A stretch of 56,221 nucleotides of DNA from Nitrospira sp. SG-bin1 (GCA_002083365.1 LVWS01000001.1:52732-108952); one strand, 5' to 3'. Counted from the stretch's first letter, positions 26,434 through 36,548 are shown. Notes: generated by a model from the sequence alone, not told the origin. Numbers and translations: made by a program.

Positions 26434-26919
26434 TTACGGTTCAATTATCACTTCGTCGCCCGGCCGCACCACACCGCCACGTAAGACCTTCGCATAGACA
26501 CGGCTCCAGCCAGGATTGATCTTCTGCGAAATACGCGAGAAGTCCTCCTCACGAAACCAGCGCGCATTGTGACTGCAGGGTGTCGTATAGTCGGTCACTT
26601 CGAGCCGGATGTCCGGGCCAATCGTCAACCGCACACCTGGTCGTACCAGGTCCCAGTCCAAACCGGACAAGGTCAGGTTTTCACCGGATGATCCGGCGTC
26701 AATAGGATGGCCTTCGTCCTGGAGCCGTTCTATGAGTTCAAGCGAGTACAAACAGACCGCACGGTCAGGGCCTCCGTGGAACTTGAGATTCCGCTGCCGA
26801 TCGCCCTCCAACCCTTGTTCGCGTACTTTGGCCTCCCACACGGGCAACTTAGGCACACCACCATCGGAGATGCTGATCTGATGGACATGGGGATACGGGG
26901 GCCTGGTGGACATGGTCAT
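26434..26919 (-). CDS. MOSC-domain protein
   Basis: The 161-residue protein is a stand-alone MOSC domain, the fold found at the C terminus of molybdenum-cofactor sulfurases and in YiiM. It shows the KFHGGPDRAVCLYS and GENLTLSGLDW signatures and a conserved Cys in TTPCSHNARWF that may carry or bind sulfur. Such proteins deliver sulfur to, or use, the molybdenum cofactor, for example in detoxifying N-hydroxylated compounds. The start overlaps the prmA stop by 4 bp. The precise reaction is unknown. Confidence 0.88.
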   Translation of the reverse strand: MTMSTRPPYPHVHQISISDGGVPKLPVWEAKVREQGLEGDRQRNLKFHGGPDRAVCLYSLELIERLQDEGHPIDAGSSGENLTLSGLDWDLVRPGVRLTIGPDIRLEVTDYTTPCSHNARWFREEDFSRISQKINPGWSRVYAKVLRGGVVRPGDEVIIEP

Positions 26920-27797
26920 ACCTCGCCGTCACAGGATTCCGGCCTGAGAAATTTCATCGCGACCCACCCTTCGTCCTCGCAGCGTTCGGAACAGACCAAT
27001 CCGAGGCTAGCAAACCGGTCGATGATTTCCGTTTGTTGTTCCACCAGAATGCCGGAGATCATGATGCGTGCCGCGCGCGAGGCAGAACATGCCAAACCGT
27101 CGGCAAGCTCCAGAACGGTTTGTCGATCGAGATTGGCCAATACCACATCGGCGATCCGCCGTCTCGCCTGGGACAGCTCAGCCAGCGCACCGACGATAAT
27201 GTCGATCCGGTCCTTCAACCCATTGAGTGCGACATACTCTCTCGCACAATCGACCGCGACAGGATCGATCTCGACTCCTACGGCGGATGCGGCGCCCAGT
27301 TTCACCGCGGCCATCGCGAGAATCGCGCTCCCGGTCCCGACATCCAGAATCTGTTCTTTCCCGTGGATGTCTTTCTGTAACCAGGTCAGCAACATACGTG
27401 TGGTCGCATGGTGACCGGTGCCGAACGCTTGCTTGGGATCCAATATGATCTCGATGTCACGAGGATCCAGTGTAACCGGTTCCCAACTGGGGCGAATGAG
27501 CAGGCGACCGATTCGAAGCGGCTTGACCGAACGCGCCCAGGTCTCATTCCAGTCCTGAGCAGGCACGCGTGTCACCGAAAGAGACGGCTCCCCGGTCGCT
27601 GTCGCTAAGTCTGAAAGGGCCGCACGCACCGATGCCAGCCGCTCCCCATTCCAGTGGTCTTCCGCCCAATAGATGTGCACATTGTTCCCATCGTCCCAAG
27701 CTCCCTGAACCGTCGGATCATCAAGGCGACTCAGCAGTTCTCCTGAATCGATAGGACCACGAATACACACATCCATCCAGCCATTCGGCATCGTCAT
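26916..27797 (-). CDS. prmA: Ribosomal protein L11 methyltransferase
   Basis: PrmA trimethylates ribosomal protein L11. The protein has an N-terminal substrate-binding region and a SAM-binding domain with ILDVGTGSAILAMAA, then GVEIDPVAV and VLANLDRQTVLELA, the PrmA equivalent of the NxL catalytic region. The start chosen (ATG at 27797) gives 293 residues, the usual length. An upstream frame to 27902 adds residues unlike the family and overlaps the divergent MutS-like gene. An ATG at 27791 is also possible. It is translationally coupled to the MOSC gene. Confidence 0.88.
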   Translation of the reverse strand: MTMPNGWMDVCIRGPIDSGELLSRLDDPTVQGAWDDGNNVHIYWAEDHWNGERLASVRAALSDLATATGEPSLSVTRVPAQDWNETWARSVKPLRIGRLLIRPSWEPVTLDPRDIEIILDPKQAFGTGHHATTRMLLTWLQKDIHGKEQILDVGTGSAILAMAAVKLGAASAVGVEIDPVAVDCAREYVALNGLKDRIDIIVGALAELSQARRRIADVVLANLDRQTVLELADGLACSASRAARIMISGILVEQQTEIIDRFASLGLVCSERCEDEGWVAMKFLRPESCDGEV

Positions 27798-27889
27798 TGG
27801 CCACTCGTGGTGGACGTGGTCCTCGAGTCGTGCCGGAGATGCAGCATGATTTGACGTCCCCCGCCCGTTCCCAGTAAGGTCGCCTGTAT

Positions 27890-29749
27890 ATGACCGGCTC
27901 ACGCAAAACCCAAATTGAAACGATGATCCGGCGCACCGACCGCCTCATTACTCGAGGAACCAGAACCAGCGCCACCTTCACTCGATGGCGGTTGGCGATT
28001 TTTCTTATCGGCTTCGCCGGTGTCGTAACCCTCTACAAGCTTGACTGGTATCACAGCGGCAATCTGGCTCTCGGAGTCTTCCTGACGCTCTTTATCGCCG
28101 TAGCCGCGTATCATAACAGGGTGGAAACGCGGATTCACCGGCTTCGGCAATGGAAACTGATCAAGCTGGCCCATCTGGCGCGTGTCGCCATGGATTGGGC
28201 CGCCATTCCGCCAAGACCTGGCACAGCTCCGAAGGCTCATCCCTACGCGGACGACCTTGATCTCTTTGGAACTCATTCTTTGACACACCTTCTCGACACC
28301 ACCGTGTCGGATCGCGGCAGAGAGCGCTTACATGGCTGGCTGCTCACTCAACCGCCGACTCCTGGCGAATGGCGGGCCCGTCAGCAGTTGGTGAAGGAAC
28401 TGACCCCACGCTCCTTATTCCGGGACCGTCTGGCTCTCGAAGCCAGATTGACAGGGGACCAGGAAATCAACGGCAAGCGGCTCGCTGCCGTGCTCGAGCA
28501 CCCGGTCGGCCTGCCGCGCCTCGACATCATCCTGACCATCCAAACTCTTCTCGCGCTGACCACCTTCGGTCTCGGCTCGGCTTCGCTGTTCGGCCTGCTT
28601 CCCGGCTACTGGATGTTCTCTTTTGCGGCTTACGCGTTGATCTATTTCATGACCGACCAGGGGGAGGAATTGCTGGAACATGCGGTCGGCCTGCACCATG
28701 AGACAGAACGACTTGCCGTCGTCCTCGGCTATCTCGAGCGTCACGCTCGACGACAAGGCACCGCCCTCGCCTCGACCTGTGCGGAGTTGCTGGGTGGTGC
28801 CAGCCCAACGCTGCACCTCCGTCAGGCAGCCCGAACGCTTCACGCGATCAGCATCAAGGCGCATCCCCTCGTCCATCTGGCCGTCAACGCGTTGTGCCCA
28901 TGGGATCTTTGGTTCACTCGCCGGTTGTCGCATGTTCAGCAGATCATCGCGAGTCGCCTTCCTCCATGGTTGAACTGTCTGGCGGACGTCGAAGCGGCAT
29001 CGGCATTGGCGACCTTCGCCTACCTCCATCCCCATTACGCATGGCCCATCCATCCCATCGCAGCCGACAACCAGGACGGCGCAGTTCCGTCCCTCCATGC
29101 CGACGGACTCGGTCATCCGTTACTGTCAGTCAAGACCCGCGTGACGAACGACGTCCATCTGAAGGGACTCGGCTCCATTTACCTGATTACCGGCTCGAAC
29201 ATGTCCGGCAAAAGTACATTTTTGCGGACGATCGGCATCAATCTCTGCCTGGCGCAAGCCGGCGCCCCTGTCTGCGCCCGGTCATTTGAATGGACCTGGA
29301 GCCGCCTCGTCTGCTGCATTCGCGTCGACGATTCGCTCGATGCCGGCCTCTCATTTTTCTATGCCGAGGTCAAACGCCTCAAAACGATCCTGGACGCCAC
29401 GAAGGATCGCGCCTCCCCGCCGGTCCTGTTCCTGATCGATGAGATCTTTAAAGGCACCAACAACCGCGAGCGCCTCATCGGCAGCCGTGCCTACATCACC
29501 GAGCTGTCCAAAGGGAACGGGTACGGCCTCGTCAGCACCCATGATTTGGAGTTGGCGGATCTGGAATCGGCCATACCGGGCCTGATCAACGCGCACTTCC
29601 AAGAAACCGTCTCGGCCGGCGCGCTTGAATTCGACTACCGGCTCAGACCGGGCCCCTGCCCCACGACGAATGCGCTGCGCATCATGGAGCTGGAAGGTCT
29701 GCCTATTTCCCCCACTCCCAAAATCAGGCACAATACCGCTCACGGATGA
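27890..29749 (+). CDS. MutS-family ATPase with N-terminal membrane helices
   Basis: The 619-residue protein has an ABC-type MutS ATPase domain at its C terminus with Walker A ITGSNMSGKST (about 433-443) and Walker B FLIDEIFKGTN (about 515-525). The mismatch-recognition domain of true MutS is absent. The N terminus has two hydrophobic helices near residues 35-70, and another pair lies near 220-250, so it is probably membrane-bound. The central part is a helical lever/clamp-like region. Proteins of this kind are widespread but unstudied; a role in mismatch repair should not be assumed. Its stop overlaps the next start (ATGA). Confidence 0.88.
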   Translation: MTGSRKTQIETMIRRTDRLITRGTRTSATFTRWRLAIFLIGFAGVVTLYKLDWYHSGNLALGVFLTLFIAVAAYHNRVETRIHRLRQWKLIKLAHLARVAMDWAAIPPRPGTAPKAHPYADDLDLFGTHSLTHLLDTTVSDRGRERLHGWLLTQPPTPGEWRARQQLVKELTPRSLFRDRLALEARLTGDQEINGKRLAAVLEHPVGLPRLDIILTIQTLLALTTFGLGSASLFGLLPGYWMFSFAAYALIYFMTDQGEELLEHAVGLHHETERLAVVLGYLERHARRQGTALASTCAELLGGASPTLHLRQAARTLHAISIKAHPLVHLAVNALCPWDLWFTRRLSHVQQIIASRLPPWLNCLADVEAASALATFAYLHPHYAWPIHPIAADNQDGAVPSLHADGLGHPLLSVKTRVTNDVHLKGLGSIYLITGSNMSGKSTFLRTIGINLCLAQAGAPVCARSFEWTWSRLVCCIRVDDSLDAGLSFFYAEVKRLKTILDATKDRASPPVLFLIDEIFKGTNNRERLIGSRAYITELSKGNGYGLVSTHDLELADLESAIPGLINAHFQETVSAGALEFDYRLRPGPCPTTNALRIMELEGLPISPTPKIRHNTAHG

Positions 29750-32700
29750 CCACCTCTGCCGGTCCTGAAACTCAACCTGCATCCCACCCGCTACGCGGCC
29801 TCCTGATCGCGCAATTCTGCGGCGCATTCAACGACAATGCGTGGAAATTGATGGTGGCCCTGCTGGCCATCCGTCAGGCCACCGCGGGGATGGCGCCGGG
29901 TCCTGAACTGGAGACCGTGGCCCAGACGCAAACGGCCATGGCTTTCGTAGTCTTCACACTGCCCTTGGTCCTCCTCTCACTCGTCGGGGGTACCTTGGCC
30001 GATCGCGTGAGCAAGCGGACGGTCATCATCTCGATCAAAGTCGTCGAGGTCGTCCTCATGACCGCCGGCACCGTCGCCCTCTGGCTGAACCCCGCCGGAG
30101 GCGTTCTGCCCTTGGTTGTCCTCTGCGGCATGGGAGTCCATAGCGCACTCTTCAGCCCCTCAAAATATGGCATCCTGCCCGAGCTGGTCCCACATGAACG
30201 GCTCGCCTCCGGCAACGGCCTGTTGGAAATGTGGACGTTCGCGGCAATCCTGACAGGAACTGCCGCCGGAGGCTTTCTCTTACAGGCGGTCGGAGAGCAG
30301 CCTTGGCTCGCTCCGCTCGTCTTGACCGCTCTCTCGGTCATAGGCCTCATCTCCGCCTTTGGCATTCCACCGGTATCGCCCGCCCGCATGGCCGGCGGCG
30401 TCGACGCCACGATCCAAGGTGCCTGGGCCGCGATCCAATCGGAACGGATGCTGCGCATGGCTATCCCCATGGAAATCCTGTTCTGGACGGTCGCAAGCCT
30501 GTTCGGACAAAACGTGCTCGTCTATGCAAAGGCCGTCTTGCATCTGTCCGATGGGATGTCTGGCCTTCCGCTCACCATCCTGTCGGTGGGCATCGGCATC
30601 GGTGCGATGCTGGTCGGACGGATTTCGAAAAACCGAGTGGAATACGGACTGATTCCCCTGGGCGCCATCGGCGTCTTTGTGATCTTGCTTTTGCTCGGCC
30701 TGCTGACGCCTCCGCTCTCCGGAACGTTTCTCATGATGGTCGTTCTGGGAATTTCCAGTTCGTTCATCTTTGTTCCCTTGAACGCCATTCTCCAATGGAA
30801 GTCCCCGTCCGACCGGCGCGGCGCCGTCATTTCGTTTTCCAACACCTGTGTGTTCACCGGCATTCTGTCGGGATCGCTCGCCGGTGGGTCCCTGGCCAAT
30901 GTCGGCATCTCGACAACCGGTATCTTCCTGGCCGCAGCCGCCATGACCTTGGCCGGCGTCGGATGGGCACTCTGGTCCTTGCCCGACACGTTCCTTCGTT
31001 TTGTCCTGGTCCTCCTCACCAATACGATGTATCGTCTGCGCATCGTCGGCGAAGCTCATGTGCCGCAATCCGGCGGCGCGCTCCTCGTTCCCAATCACGT
31101 CTCCTTTATCGACGGCTTTCTGCTGATCGCCAGCGTCGACCGTCCCGTGCGTTTCGTCGTCGATTCGCAATATGCCGAGCAACCGATCTTCAAACCGTTC
31201 ATGAACGCGCTCGGCGCCATTCCCATTACCTCTCATGGAGGCTTGCGGGTTATTCTGCGGGCACTCCGCGATGCCGGCGCCGCCGTCGATAAGGGAGAAC
31301 TCGTCTGCATATTCCCTGAAGGCCAGATCACGCGTACCGGCACGCTGTTGCCCTTTCGGCGCGGTTTCGAACGGATCGTGAAGGGACGAACCGTACCCAT
31401 CATTCCGGTTCACCTGGATCGGGTCTGGGGCAGCATTTTCAGCTTCAATCACGGTCGCTTCCTCTGGAAAATGCCGGAACGTCTTCCCTATCCCGTGACA
31501 GTCTCGTTCGGCGCACCTCTGCCGCCGAGCACGACGGCTCATGAACTGCGCGGAAAGATTCGCGAGCTTGGCGAAGCGGCCTGGCAACTCAGAAAACCCG
31601 GTCGCCGGCCGCTCCATCGCCAATTTATTTCCTCAATGCGTCGCGCTCCTTTCCTACTCGCCATGGCCGACCAGACCCGCCCGCGCGTCTCGTCGCTACA
31701 AGCCCTGATCGGGTCGATCGTCCTGGCGAGAACCCTGCGGCCTCATTGGCAAGGCCAAGATCGAGTGGGCGTTCTGCTTCCTCCGACCGTCGCCGCCGCC
31801 TTGGTCAATGTCGCCGCCCCACTCTGCGGCAAAACCATCGTGAACTTGAATTACACGGTCGGGAAATCCGGCTTAGAGGCCGCAGTACACCTCGCCGGTC
31901 TCCGCACGGTCGTGACCAGCCATACCTTCGTCGAAAAAGCCAAACTGGAACTGCCGAGCGGACCATCGGTGATCTGGCTTGAGGACGCGGCCAAGACCGT
32001 CGGCCTCGGCGACAAGATAATAGCCGCCCTACTGGCTTTGTTCGCTCCCTCCCGACTCATCGAACGAGCCTGCGGACAGACGACTCCTCTTACGCCCGAC
32101 AGTCTGGCGACCATCATCTTCAGCAGCGGCAGCACCGGAGAACCCAAGGGAGTCATGCTTTCGCACTTCAGCATCGACATGAACAGTCAAGGCGCCACGC
32201 AGGTGCTCCATCTTTACCAGGATGAACGGGTCCTCGGCATCCTGCCGTTCTTCCACTCATTCGGCTACATGGTGTTCTGGTTCGTCATGTTCAACAACGC
32301 GACGATGATCTTTCATCCGTCGCCGCTGGATGTGGCCGCCATCGGCGAACTCATCCGAACATATCGCATCACGTTCCTCGTGACGACGCCGACATTCCTG
32401 CAACTCTACACTCGCCGCTGTACGCCTGAGCAATTCAGCTCGATACGGGTCATTCTCACCGGCGCGGAAAAACTGCCGGCACGCCTCGCCCAGGCGATTG
32501 AGGACAAGTTCGGCGTGGGACCGATCGAAGGCTATGGCGTCACGGAATGCGCCCCGGTCATTGCCGTCAATTGCCCTGATTTTCGCGCAGCCGGTTATTA
32601 TCAACCGGCCTCGCGCCGGGGGACCGTCGGTCAACCCCTTCCCGGCGTGTCGGTGCAGATTGTCGATCCGGATAGCTTCGCACCGCTCCCAGCCGGCATG

Positions 32701-33198
32701 CCCGGAATGTTGCTCGTGAGGGGGCCGAATGTGATGAATGGTTATCTCGGACGCGAAGATCTCACCGCGCAGGTCATGCGGAACGGCTGGTACATTACCG
32801 GAGACATCGCCTCACTGGATGAAGACGGGTTCTTGACCATTACCGACCGGCTGTCGCGTTTTTCAAAGATCGGCGGCGAGATGGTTCCCCACGGCAAGGT
32901 CGAAGAGGCGCTGCAGCAAGCAGCCGGAGCCGATACCCAGGTCTTTGCGGTGACCGGTCTTCCGGACGAGAAAAAGGGAGAGCGCCTCGCAGTTCTCCAT
33001 ACGTTGGAGGAATCCCACATTTCCGAGATCCTGGAAAAGGTCTCGGCGAGCGGCCTGCCCAATCTCTTCATTCCGGGAAGGCACCAGTTCGTCAAGGTCG
33101 AGGCATTACCGGTCCTTGGAACCGGCAAGCTCGACTTGCGGGCTGTGAAGCGGATGGCGATGGAACGGCTCTCCTCTCACGATGAGGTGCAGGGCTAA
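29746..33198 (+). CDS. LplT-PlsC-acyl-activating fusion (Aas-like lysophospholipid remodelling)
   Basis: This 1150-residue protein joins three modules. Residues about 15-420 are an MFS transporter resembling the lysophospholipid flippase LplT (AQFCGAFNDNAWK at the start). Residues about 440-620 are a PlsC acyltransferase with HVSFID (the HX4D motif) and FPEGQITRTG. Residues about 640-1140 are an AMP-forming acyl-activating domain with the P-loop SSGSTGEPKG, YGVTECAPV and GWYITGDIA. Together these would import lysophospholipid, activate a fatty acid and re-acylate it, as E. coli LplT plus Aas do. It overlaps the MutS-like gene by 4 bp. No acyl-carrier domain is seen. Confidence 0.92.
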   Translation: MTTSAGPETQPASHPLRGLLIAQFCGAFNDNAWKLMVALLAIRQATAGMAPGPELETVAQTQTAMAFVVFTLPLVLLSLVGGTLADRVSKRTVIISIKVVEVVLMTAGTVALWLNPAGGVLPLVVLCGMGVHSALFSPSKYGILPELVPHERLASGNGLLEMWTFAAILTGTAAGGFLLQAVGEQPWLAPLVLTALSVIGLISAFGIPPVSPARMAGGVDATIQGAWAAIQSERMLRMAIPMEILFWTVASLFGQNVLVYAKAVLHLSDGMSGLPLTILSVGIGIGAMLVGRISKNRVEYGLIPLGAIGVFVILLLLGLLTPPLSGTFLMMVVLGISSSFIFVPLNAILQWKSPSDRRGAVISFSNTCVFTGILSGSLAGGSLANVGISTTGIFLAAAAMTLAGVGWALWSLPDTFLRFVLVLLTNTMYRLRIVGEAHVPQSGGALLVPNHVSFIDGFLLIASVDRPVRFVVDSQYAEQPIFKPFMNALGAIPITSHGGLRVILRALRDAGAAVDKGELVCIFPEGQITRTGTLLPFRRGFERIVKGRTVPIIPVHLDRVWGSIFSFNHGRFLWKMPERLPYPVTVSFGAPLPPSTTAHELRGKIRELGEAAWQLRKPGRRPLHRQFISSMRRAPFLLAMADQTRPRVSSLQALIGSIVLARTLRPHWQGQDRVGVLLPPTVAAALVNVAAPLCGKTIVNLNYTVGKSGLEAAVHLAGLRTVVTSHTFVEKAKLELPSGPSVIWLEDAAKTVGLGDKIIAALLALFAPSRLIERACGQTTPLTPDSLATIIFSSGSTGEPKGVMLSHFSIDMNSQGATQVLHLYQDERVLGILPFFHSFGYMVFWFVMFNNATMIFHPSPLDVAAIGELIRTYRITFLVTTPTFLQLYTRRCTPEQFSSIRVILTGAEKLPARLAQAIEDKFGVGPIEGYGVTECAPVIAVNCPDFRAAGYYQPASRRGTVGQPLPGVSVQIVDPDSFAPLPAGMPGMLLVRGPNVMNGYLGREDLTAQVMRNGWYITGDIASLDEDGFLTITDRLSRFSKIGGEMVPHGKVEEALQQAAGADTQVFAVTGLPDEKKGERLAVLHTLEESHISEILEKVSASGLPNLFIPGRHQFVKVEALPVLGTGKLDLRAVKRMAMERLSSHDEVQG

Positions 33199-33223
33199 GG
33201 CACGCTCCGTATGGCGGCTGACC

Positions 33224-34219
33224 ATGCAGCCAATCAAATCGCTCATCGACTGCCATGTCCACCTCGCGGCCCTGCCCGACAGGGACAATGGCTGTTTCAT
33301 TTCGCCGAAACTCCTTCGGAGCCCGCTCTTTCGCTTCCTCTTATGGAAACACGACCTCTCACCATCCCATCCGGGCGAGGCCAATCAGAAGTACCTCGAA
33401 CATCTTCTGCTGGAGCTCCGTGCCTCACGGCATGTTTCAAAAGCCGTGCTTCTCGGCATGGATGGATTCTACGACCAGACCGGTCTGCTCAATCGCCAGC
33501 ATACGGATTTTCTCGTCAGCAATGACTACGTCTTCAAGACAGTACGAGCCTATCCCGATGTCTTTTTAGCAGGCCCCTCGATCAATCCGCAGCGCGAAGA
33601 TGCGATCGACGAAGTCCATCGCTGCGCTGATGCAGGCGCAGTCCTCATTAAAGTCTTGCCGAATGCCCAGCACTTCAACCCGGCTGATCCGAAGTACATT
33701 CCGTTTTATCGCGCACTCGCCCAGCGGAAATTGCCTTTTCTGAGCCATGTCGGCTACGAATTCAGCCTGGTCGGTAAGGATCAATCTCTCGGAGATCCTG
33801 ACAGGCTTCGCCTGCCGCTCGACGAGGGAGTGACCGTGATCGCAGCCCATGCCTGCAGCTACGGCCTCATGTTTTATGAGAAATTCCTTCCGACATTTTT
33901 GAACCTCTGCCGGCGTTATCCGAACTTCTATGCCGACATTTCCGCCCTCACCCAGCCCCATCGCTTGAAGATGCTGTTGCACCTCAGGCATCACCCGGAG
34001 CTGCAATCTCGGCTGCTCTTCGGAACCGACTATCCGCTGTCCGTCTTCCACATGGCCGCCTGGGGCCGCGTGGGATTTGGCAGGCTGTGGACCATGATTC
34101 GCACGAAGAATCGATTCGATCGTCAGGTTGCAGTCTGCGAAGGACTGCACCTCGGTTTTCGCTCACTGGGAGATCTGCTGCACTCAGCACTCCCACCGAC
34201 CACAGGCGGGGGATCGTGA
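33224..34219 (+). CDS. Amidohydrolase-family protein
   Basis: The start is taken at the ATG at 33224, just before a conserved strand; an earlier start at 33182 would overlap the preceding gene. The 331-residue protein has the amidohydrolase metal motif HxH in IDCHVHLAAL, a later His in LSHVGYEF, another in IAAHACSYG, and the Asp of LFGTDYPL. This order matches TIM-barrel amidohydrolases of the amidohydrolase-2 type (decarboxylases and lactonases). The substrate is unknown. It follows the Aas-like gene by 25 bp and likely belongs to its operon. Confidence 0.85.
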   Translation: MQPIKSLIDCHVHLAALPDRDNGCFISPKLLRSPLFRFLLWKHDLSPSHPGEANQKYLEHLLLELRASRHVSKAVLLGMDGFYDQTGLLNRQHTDFLVSNDYVFKTVRAYPDVFLAGPSINPQREDAIDEVHRCADAGAVLIKVLPNAQHFNPADPKYIPFYRALAQRKLPFLSHVGYEFSLVGKDQSLGDPDRLRLPLDEGVTVIAAHACSYGLMFYEKFLPTFLNLCRRYPNFYADISALTQPHRLKMLLHLRHHPELQSRLLFGTDYPLSVFHMAAWGRVGFGRLWTMIRTKNRFDRQVAVCEGLHLGFRSLGDLLHSALPPTTGGGS

Positions 34220-34694
34220 TCGGATACTGACGGCCGTTCGTGAGAAAATTCTCGTTCCGTGGCCTCAGGGTAGTTTGCCAGAGGGGTCTACACGTTTCTG
34301 GACTGGTTCTGATTTCGATGGGAGTGGTCCATCCGGGCAGTGCTTATTCAAGATAGTCGTCGTGTTTTGTGTATTCGTCAAGCCATCGGCAAGATTCTTC
34401 AATCTCCCTGGGCGCGCTCGCGATTGATTGTCACACCTCGTCGACCGGTATGGAAGATTCCCCGCTCAACCAGCCGTGAGGGTCGGCGACAAGCGCCGGG
34501 GTGACGCTCAAGAACAAGCGATTTGCGTCGCTAATCAAGATCCCTTCTTGTCGAAAATCTCGGTCAAACTCTCTTGCCCCAAAACCACGAGCGAAACCGA
34601 ACAAGCCGCGCAGGGTGATTCGGCCAAACGAAAGGGCCGTTCTCCAGCAAGGAGAACGGCCCTTTCGACTACCGCGGAAACTAACTATTGCGAC
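34220..34694. other. 475-bp intergenic region between convergent genes
   Basis: No gene is supported here. The stretch contains the strong hairpin at 34629-34667 close to the end of the minus-strand lipoprotein gene. The remainder shows no repeat, RNA gene or good start codon with a ribosome-binding site. Confidence 0.45.
34629..34667 (-). terminator. Strong hairpin terminator after the HHH lipoprotein gene
   Basis: A perfect 17-bp stem (34629-34645 with 34651-34667, core AGGGCCGTTCTCC) closes a 5-base loop. It starts 28 bp past the stop of the minus-strand lipoprotein gene. The following T stretch is weak (CGTTTGG). It may also stop transcription from the convergent amidohydrolase operon. 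Confidence 0.8.
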
Positions 34695-35381
34695 CTATGG
34701 GCTGACGGAGATCCGATCCTTGATCAGATCGAAGGTTTCTTTGGGAACCACGTTTTTCGCTACTAATTCACCCTTCACGCGATAGGGTCGATTGCTCACG
34801 ATGCGGTCGGCCTCGTCCTGCTTCAGTCCGAGGAAAAGGATCATGTCGCTCGCCGACACCTTATTGATGTTCATCGCCGCCGAAGCCGCCGCCGGGGTAA
34901 GCGTGGCGGTTCCCGATGGAGCCTGACTCGGGGTGAGAGTCGCAGAGTGAGACGACGCTCCGGCATTCGAACGATCCTTGAGCTCCTTTTGATAACGCGC
35001 CACCAATGACTTCAGCGTGTCGTTATGGCGCTTCACATCCTGATATTCCTGCCGCACGTTCTTATTCTGCGCGGAGAGCGCCTTGACTTTGTCTTCCAAT
35101 TCCTTGGTTCTTCCCTCGATCGTGTCCCGCTCTTTGTCGCGGCCATGCTCAATACGCTGAAGTTCATCGCGGGCCGCTTGCGCATCGTTGTTGAATTTGA
35201 CGTTCAGTTCTTTGAGGGTTCGAACCTGTTGCTCCATGGCGCTCTTCTGTTGGCGAGTCTTCTCCAGTTCCATTTTGACGTTGTCCGCGTCGGCCAACGC
35301 CTCTTGGTATTTCTTGTTGGATACGCATCCAGTCGTCAACACCGCGCCCACCAACACTATCGCCGTCCACTCGCGTCTCAT
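34695..35381 (-). CDS. Coiled-coil lipoprotein with helix-hairpin-helix C terminus
   Basis: The ATG at 35381 has GGGAGGA upstream. The 228-residue protein has a lipoprotein signal peptide with lipobox LTTGC (Cys at about 19), a long coiled coil (about 25-135, heptads rich in Glu, Lys and Gln), an Ala/Thr/Ser/Pro-rich linker, and a C-terminal ComEA-like helix-hairpin-helix (about 170-225: NINKVSASDMILFLGLKQDEADRI). Such domains usually bind DNA, so a DNA-binding envelope lipoprotein is possible; a structural role is equally possible. It is divergent from uppP. Confidence 0.82.
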   Translation of the reverse strand: MRREWTAIVLVGAVLTTGCVSNKKYQEALADADNVKMELEKTRQQKSAMEQQVRTLKELNVKFNNDAQAARDELQRIEHGRDKERDTIEGRTKELEDKVKALSAQNKNVRQEYQDVKRHNDTLKSLVARYQKELKDRSNAGASSHSATLTPSQAPSGTATLTPAAASAAMNINKVSASDMILFLGLKQDEADRIVSNRPYRVKGELVAKNVVPKETFDLIKDRISVSP

Positions 35382-35672
35382 GCGATCCTCCCTCCATCAA
35401 ATCCTACGGCTTGCCCGTGCATCCTTTGGAAATTCGTTCCGACCGGCTGTGATCGTGGTTCTTCCGTTCTTCCCCTTGTGTGTATGCCAACATCATGACA
35501 TTGTCAACTTATTTGCTTTTGTTAGGGATCGATTCCGCTCCATGCACGGCCGTCGAAGCCAAGGCGGCTGATCCTTGACGGATGATCGTGACTCTGTGAT
35601 TATCGCTTACATTCTATCAAAACCGATCGTACAGGTTGAAACCTCTCGCTTACAATCCGACAGGGGATACGC

Positions 35673-36548
35673 ATGAACGAATGGGGCCCGGCGCTCGCAG
35701 TCATCCTCGGTGTGGTTGAAGGACTCACGGAGTTTTTGCCCGTTTCGTCCACGGGCCATCTGATCTTGGTCGGCCATGCGCTTGGATTCACGGGGGACGT
35801 CGCGGCCAATGCGGAGATCTCCATCCAGTTGGGGGCCATTCTTGCCGTCATCGTCTTTGAACGGGAGAAAATCGGGCGGCTTCTGTCGGGGGCCTGGCAA
35901 GAGCAGAAGGTATGGCGTGCGTCCACGGACAACCTGTCATCCGCCACATGGTCCGATCGCGTCAAGGCCTCCATGCGCAGTCATCCCAACCTCTGGTTCT
36001 TGCTGGGACTCGGAATCGCCTTCCTGCCTGCCGCCGTACTCGGTTTGTTGGCGCACGGATGGATCAAATCGTATCTGTTCACTCCCTTGACGGTGGCTTC
36101 GACGTCGATCCTGGGAGGCATCATCATCCTCATCGTGGAAGCGACGAAGCGGACCAGCCATGCCAAGAGTCTGGATCAGGTGTCGGCCGTTCATGCCTTC
36201 TGGATCGGGATGGCGCAGTGCGCTTCTCTCATCCCCGGCATGTCTCGCTCCGGTTCAACGATCATCGGCGGCCTGCTCGCCGGGTTGGACCGCAAAGTAG
36301 CCACGGAATATTCGTTTTTCCTCGCTCTCCCTACCATCATTGCCGCGACGGTCTACGAAACATGGAAGGCTCGAGGGGCGTTTACCGACCAGGACTTCAT
36401 GGCGCTCGGCCTCGGCATGGTCATTTCATTCCTGGTGGCCTGGGCCGTCATCGCCGCGTTTTTGACCTATGTCCAACGGCATACCTTGCGTATCTTCGCG
36501 TACTATCGTATTATTCTCGGCATTTTGGTCATGTTGGTCGTCCGCTGA
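35673..36548 (+). CDS. uppP: Undecaprenyl-diphosphatase
   Basis: UppP (BacA) recycles the undecaprenyl carrier for peptidoglycan synthesis by removing a phosphate from undecaprenyl diphosphate at the inner membrane. The 291-residue protein has the two family signatures: EGLTEFLPVSSTGHLIL near the N terminus, with the catalytic Glu and His, and IPGMSRSGSTI in the middle. It has about eight membrane helices. The insertion around residues 70-100 is slightly longer than in the E. coli protein. The DUF2024 gene starts 12 bp downstream. Confidence 0.96.
   Translation: MNEWGPALAVILGVVEGLTEFLPVSSTGHLILVGHALGFTGDVAANAEISIQLGAILAVIVFEREKIGRLLSGAWQEQKVWRASTDNLSSATWSDRVKASMRSHPNLWFLLGLGIAFLPAAVLGLLAHGWIKSYLFTPLTVASTSILGGIIILIVEATKRTSHAKSLDQVSAVHAFWIGMAQCASLIPGMSRSGSTIIGGLLAGLDRKVATEYSFFLALPTIIAATVYETWKARGAFTDQDFMALGLGMVISFLVAWAVIAAFLTYVQRHTLRIFAYYRIILGILVMLVVR

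Noticed and set aside
29746..33198. The three modules might be separate genes joined by an assembly error.
   Set aside because: The frame is continuous and the order flippase-acyltransferase-acyl activation makes biochemical sense and resembles known Aas-type fusions.
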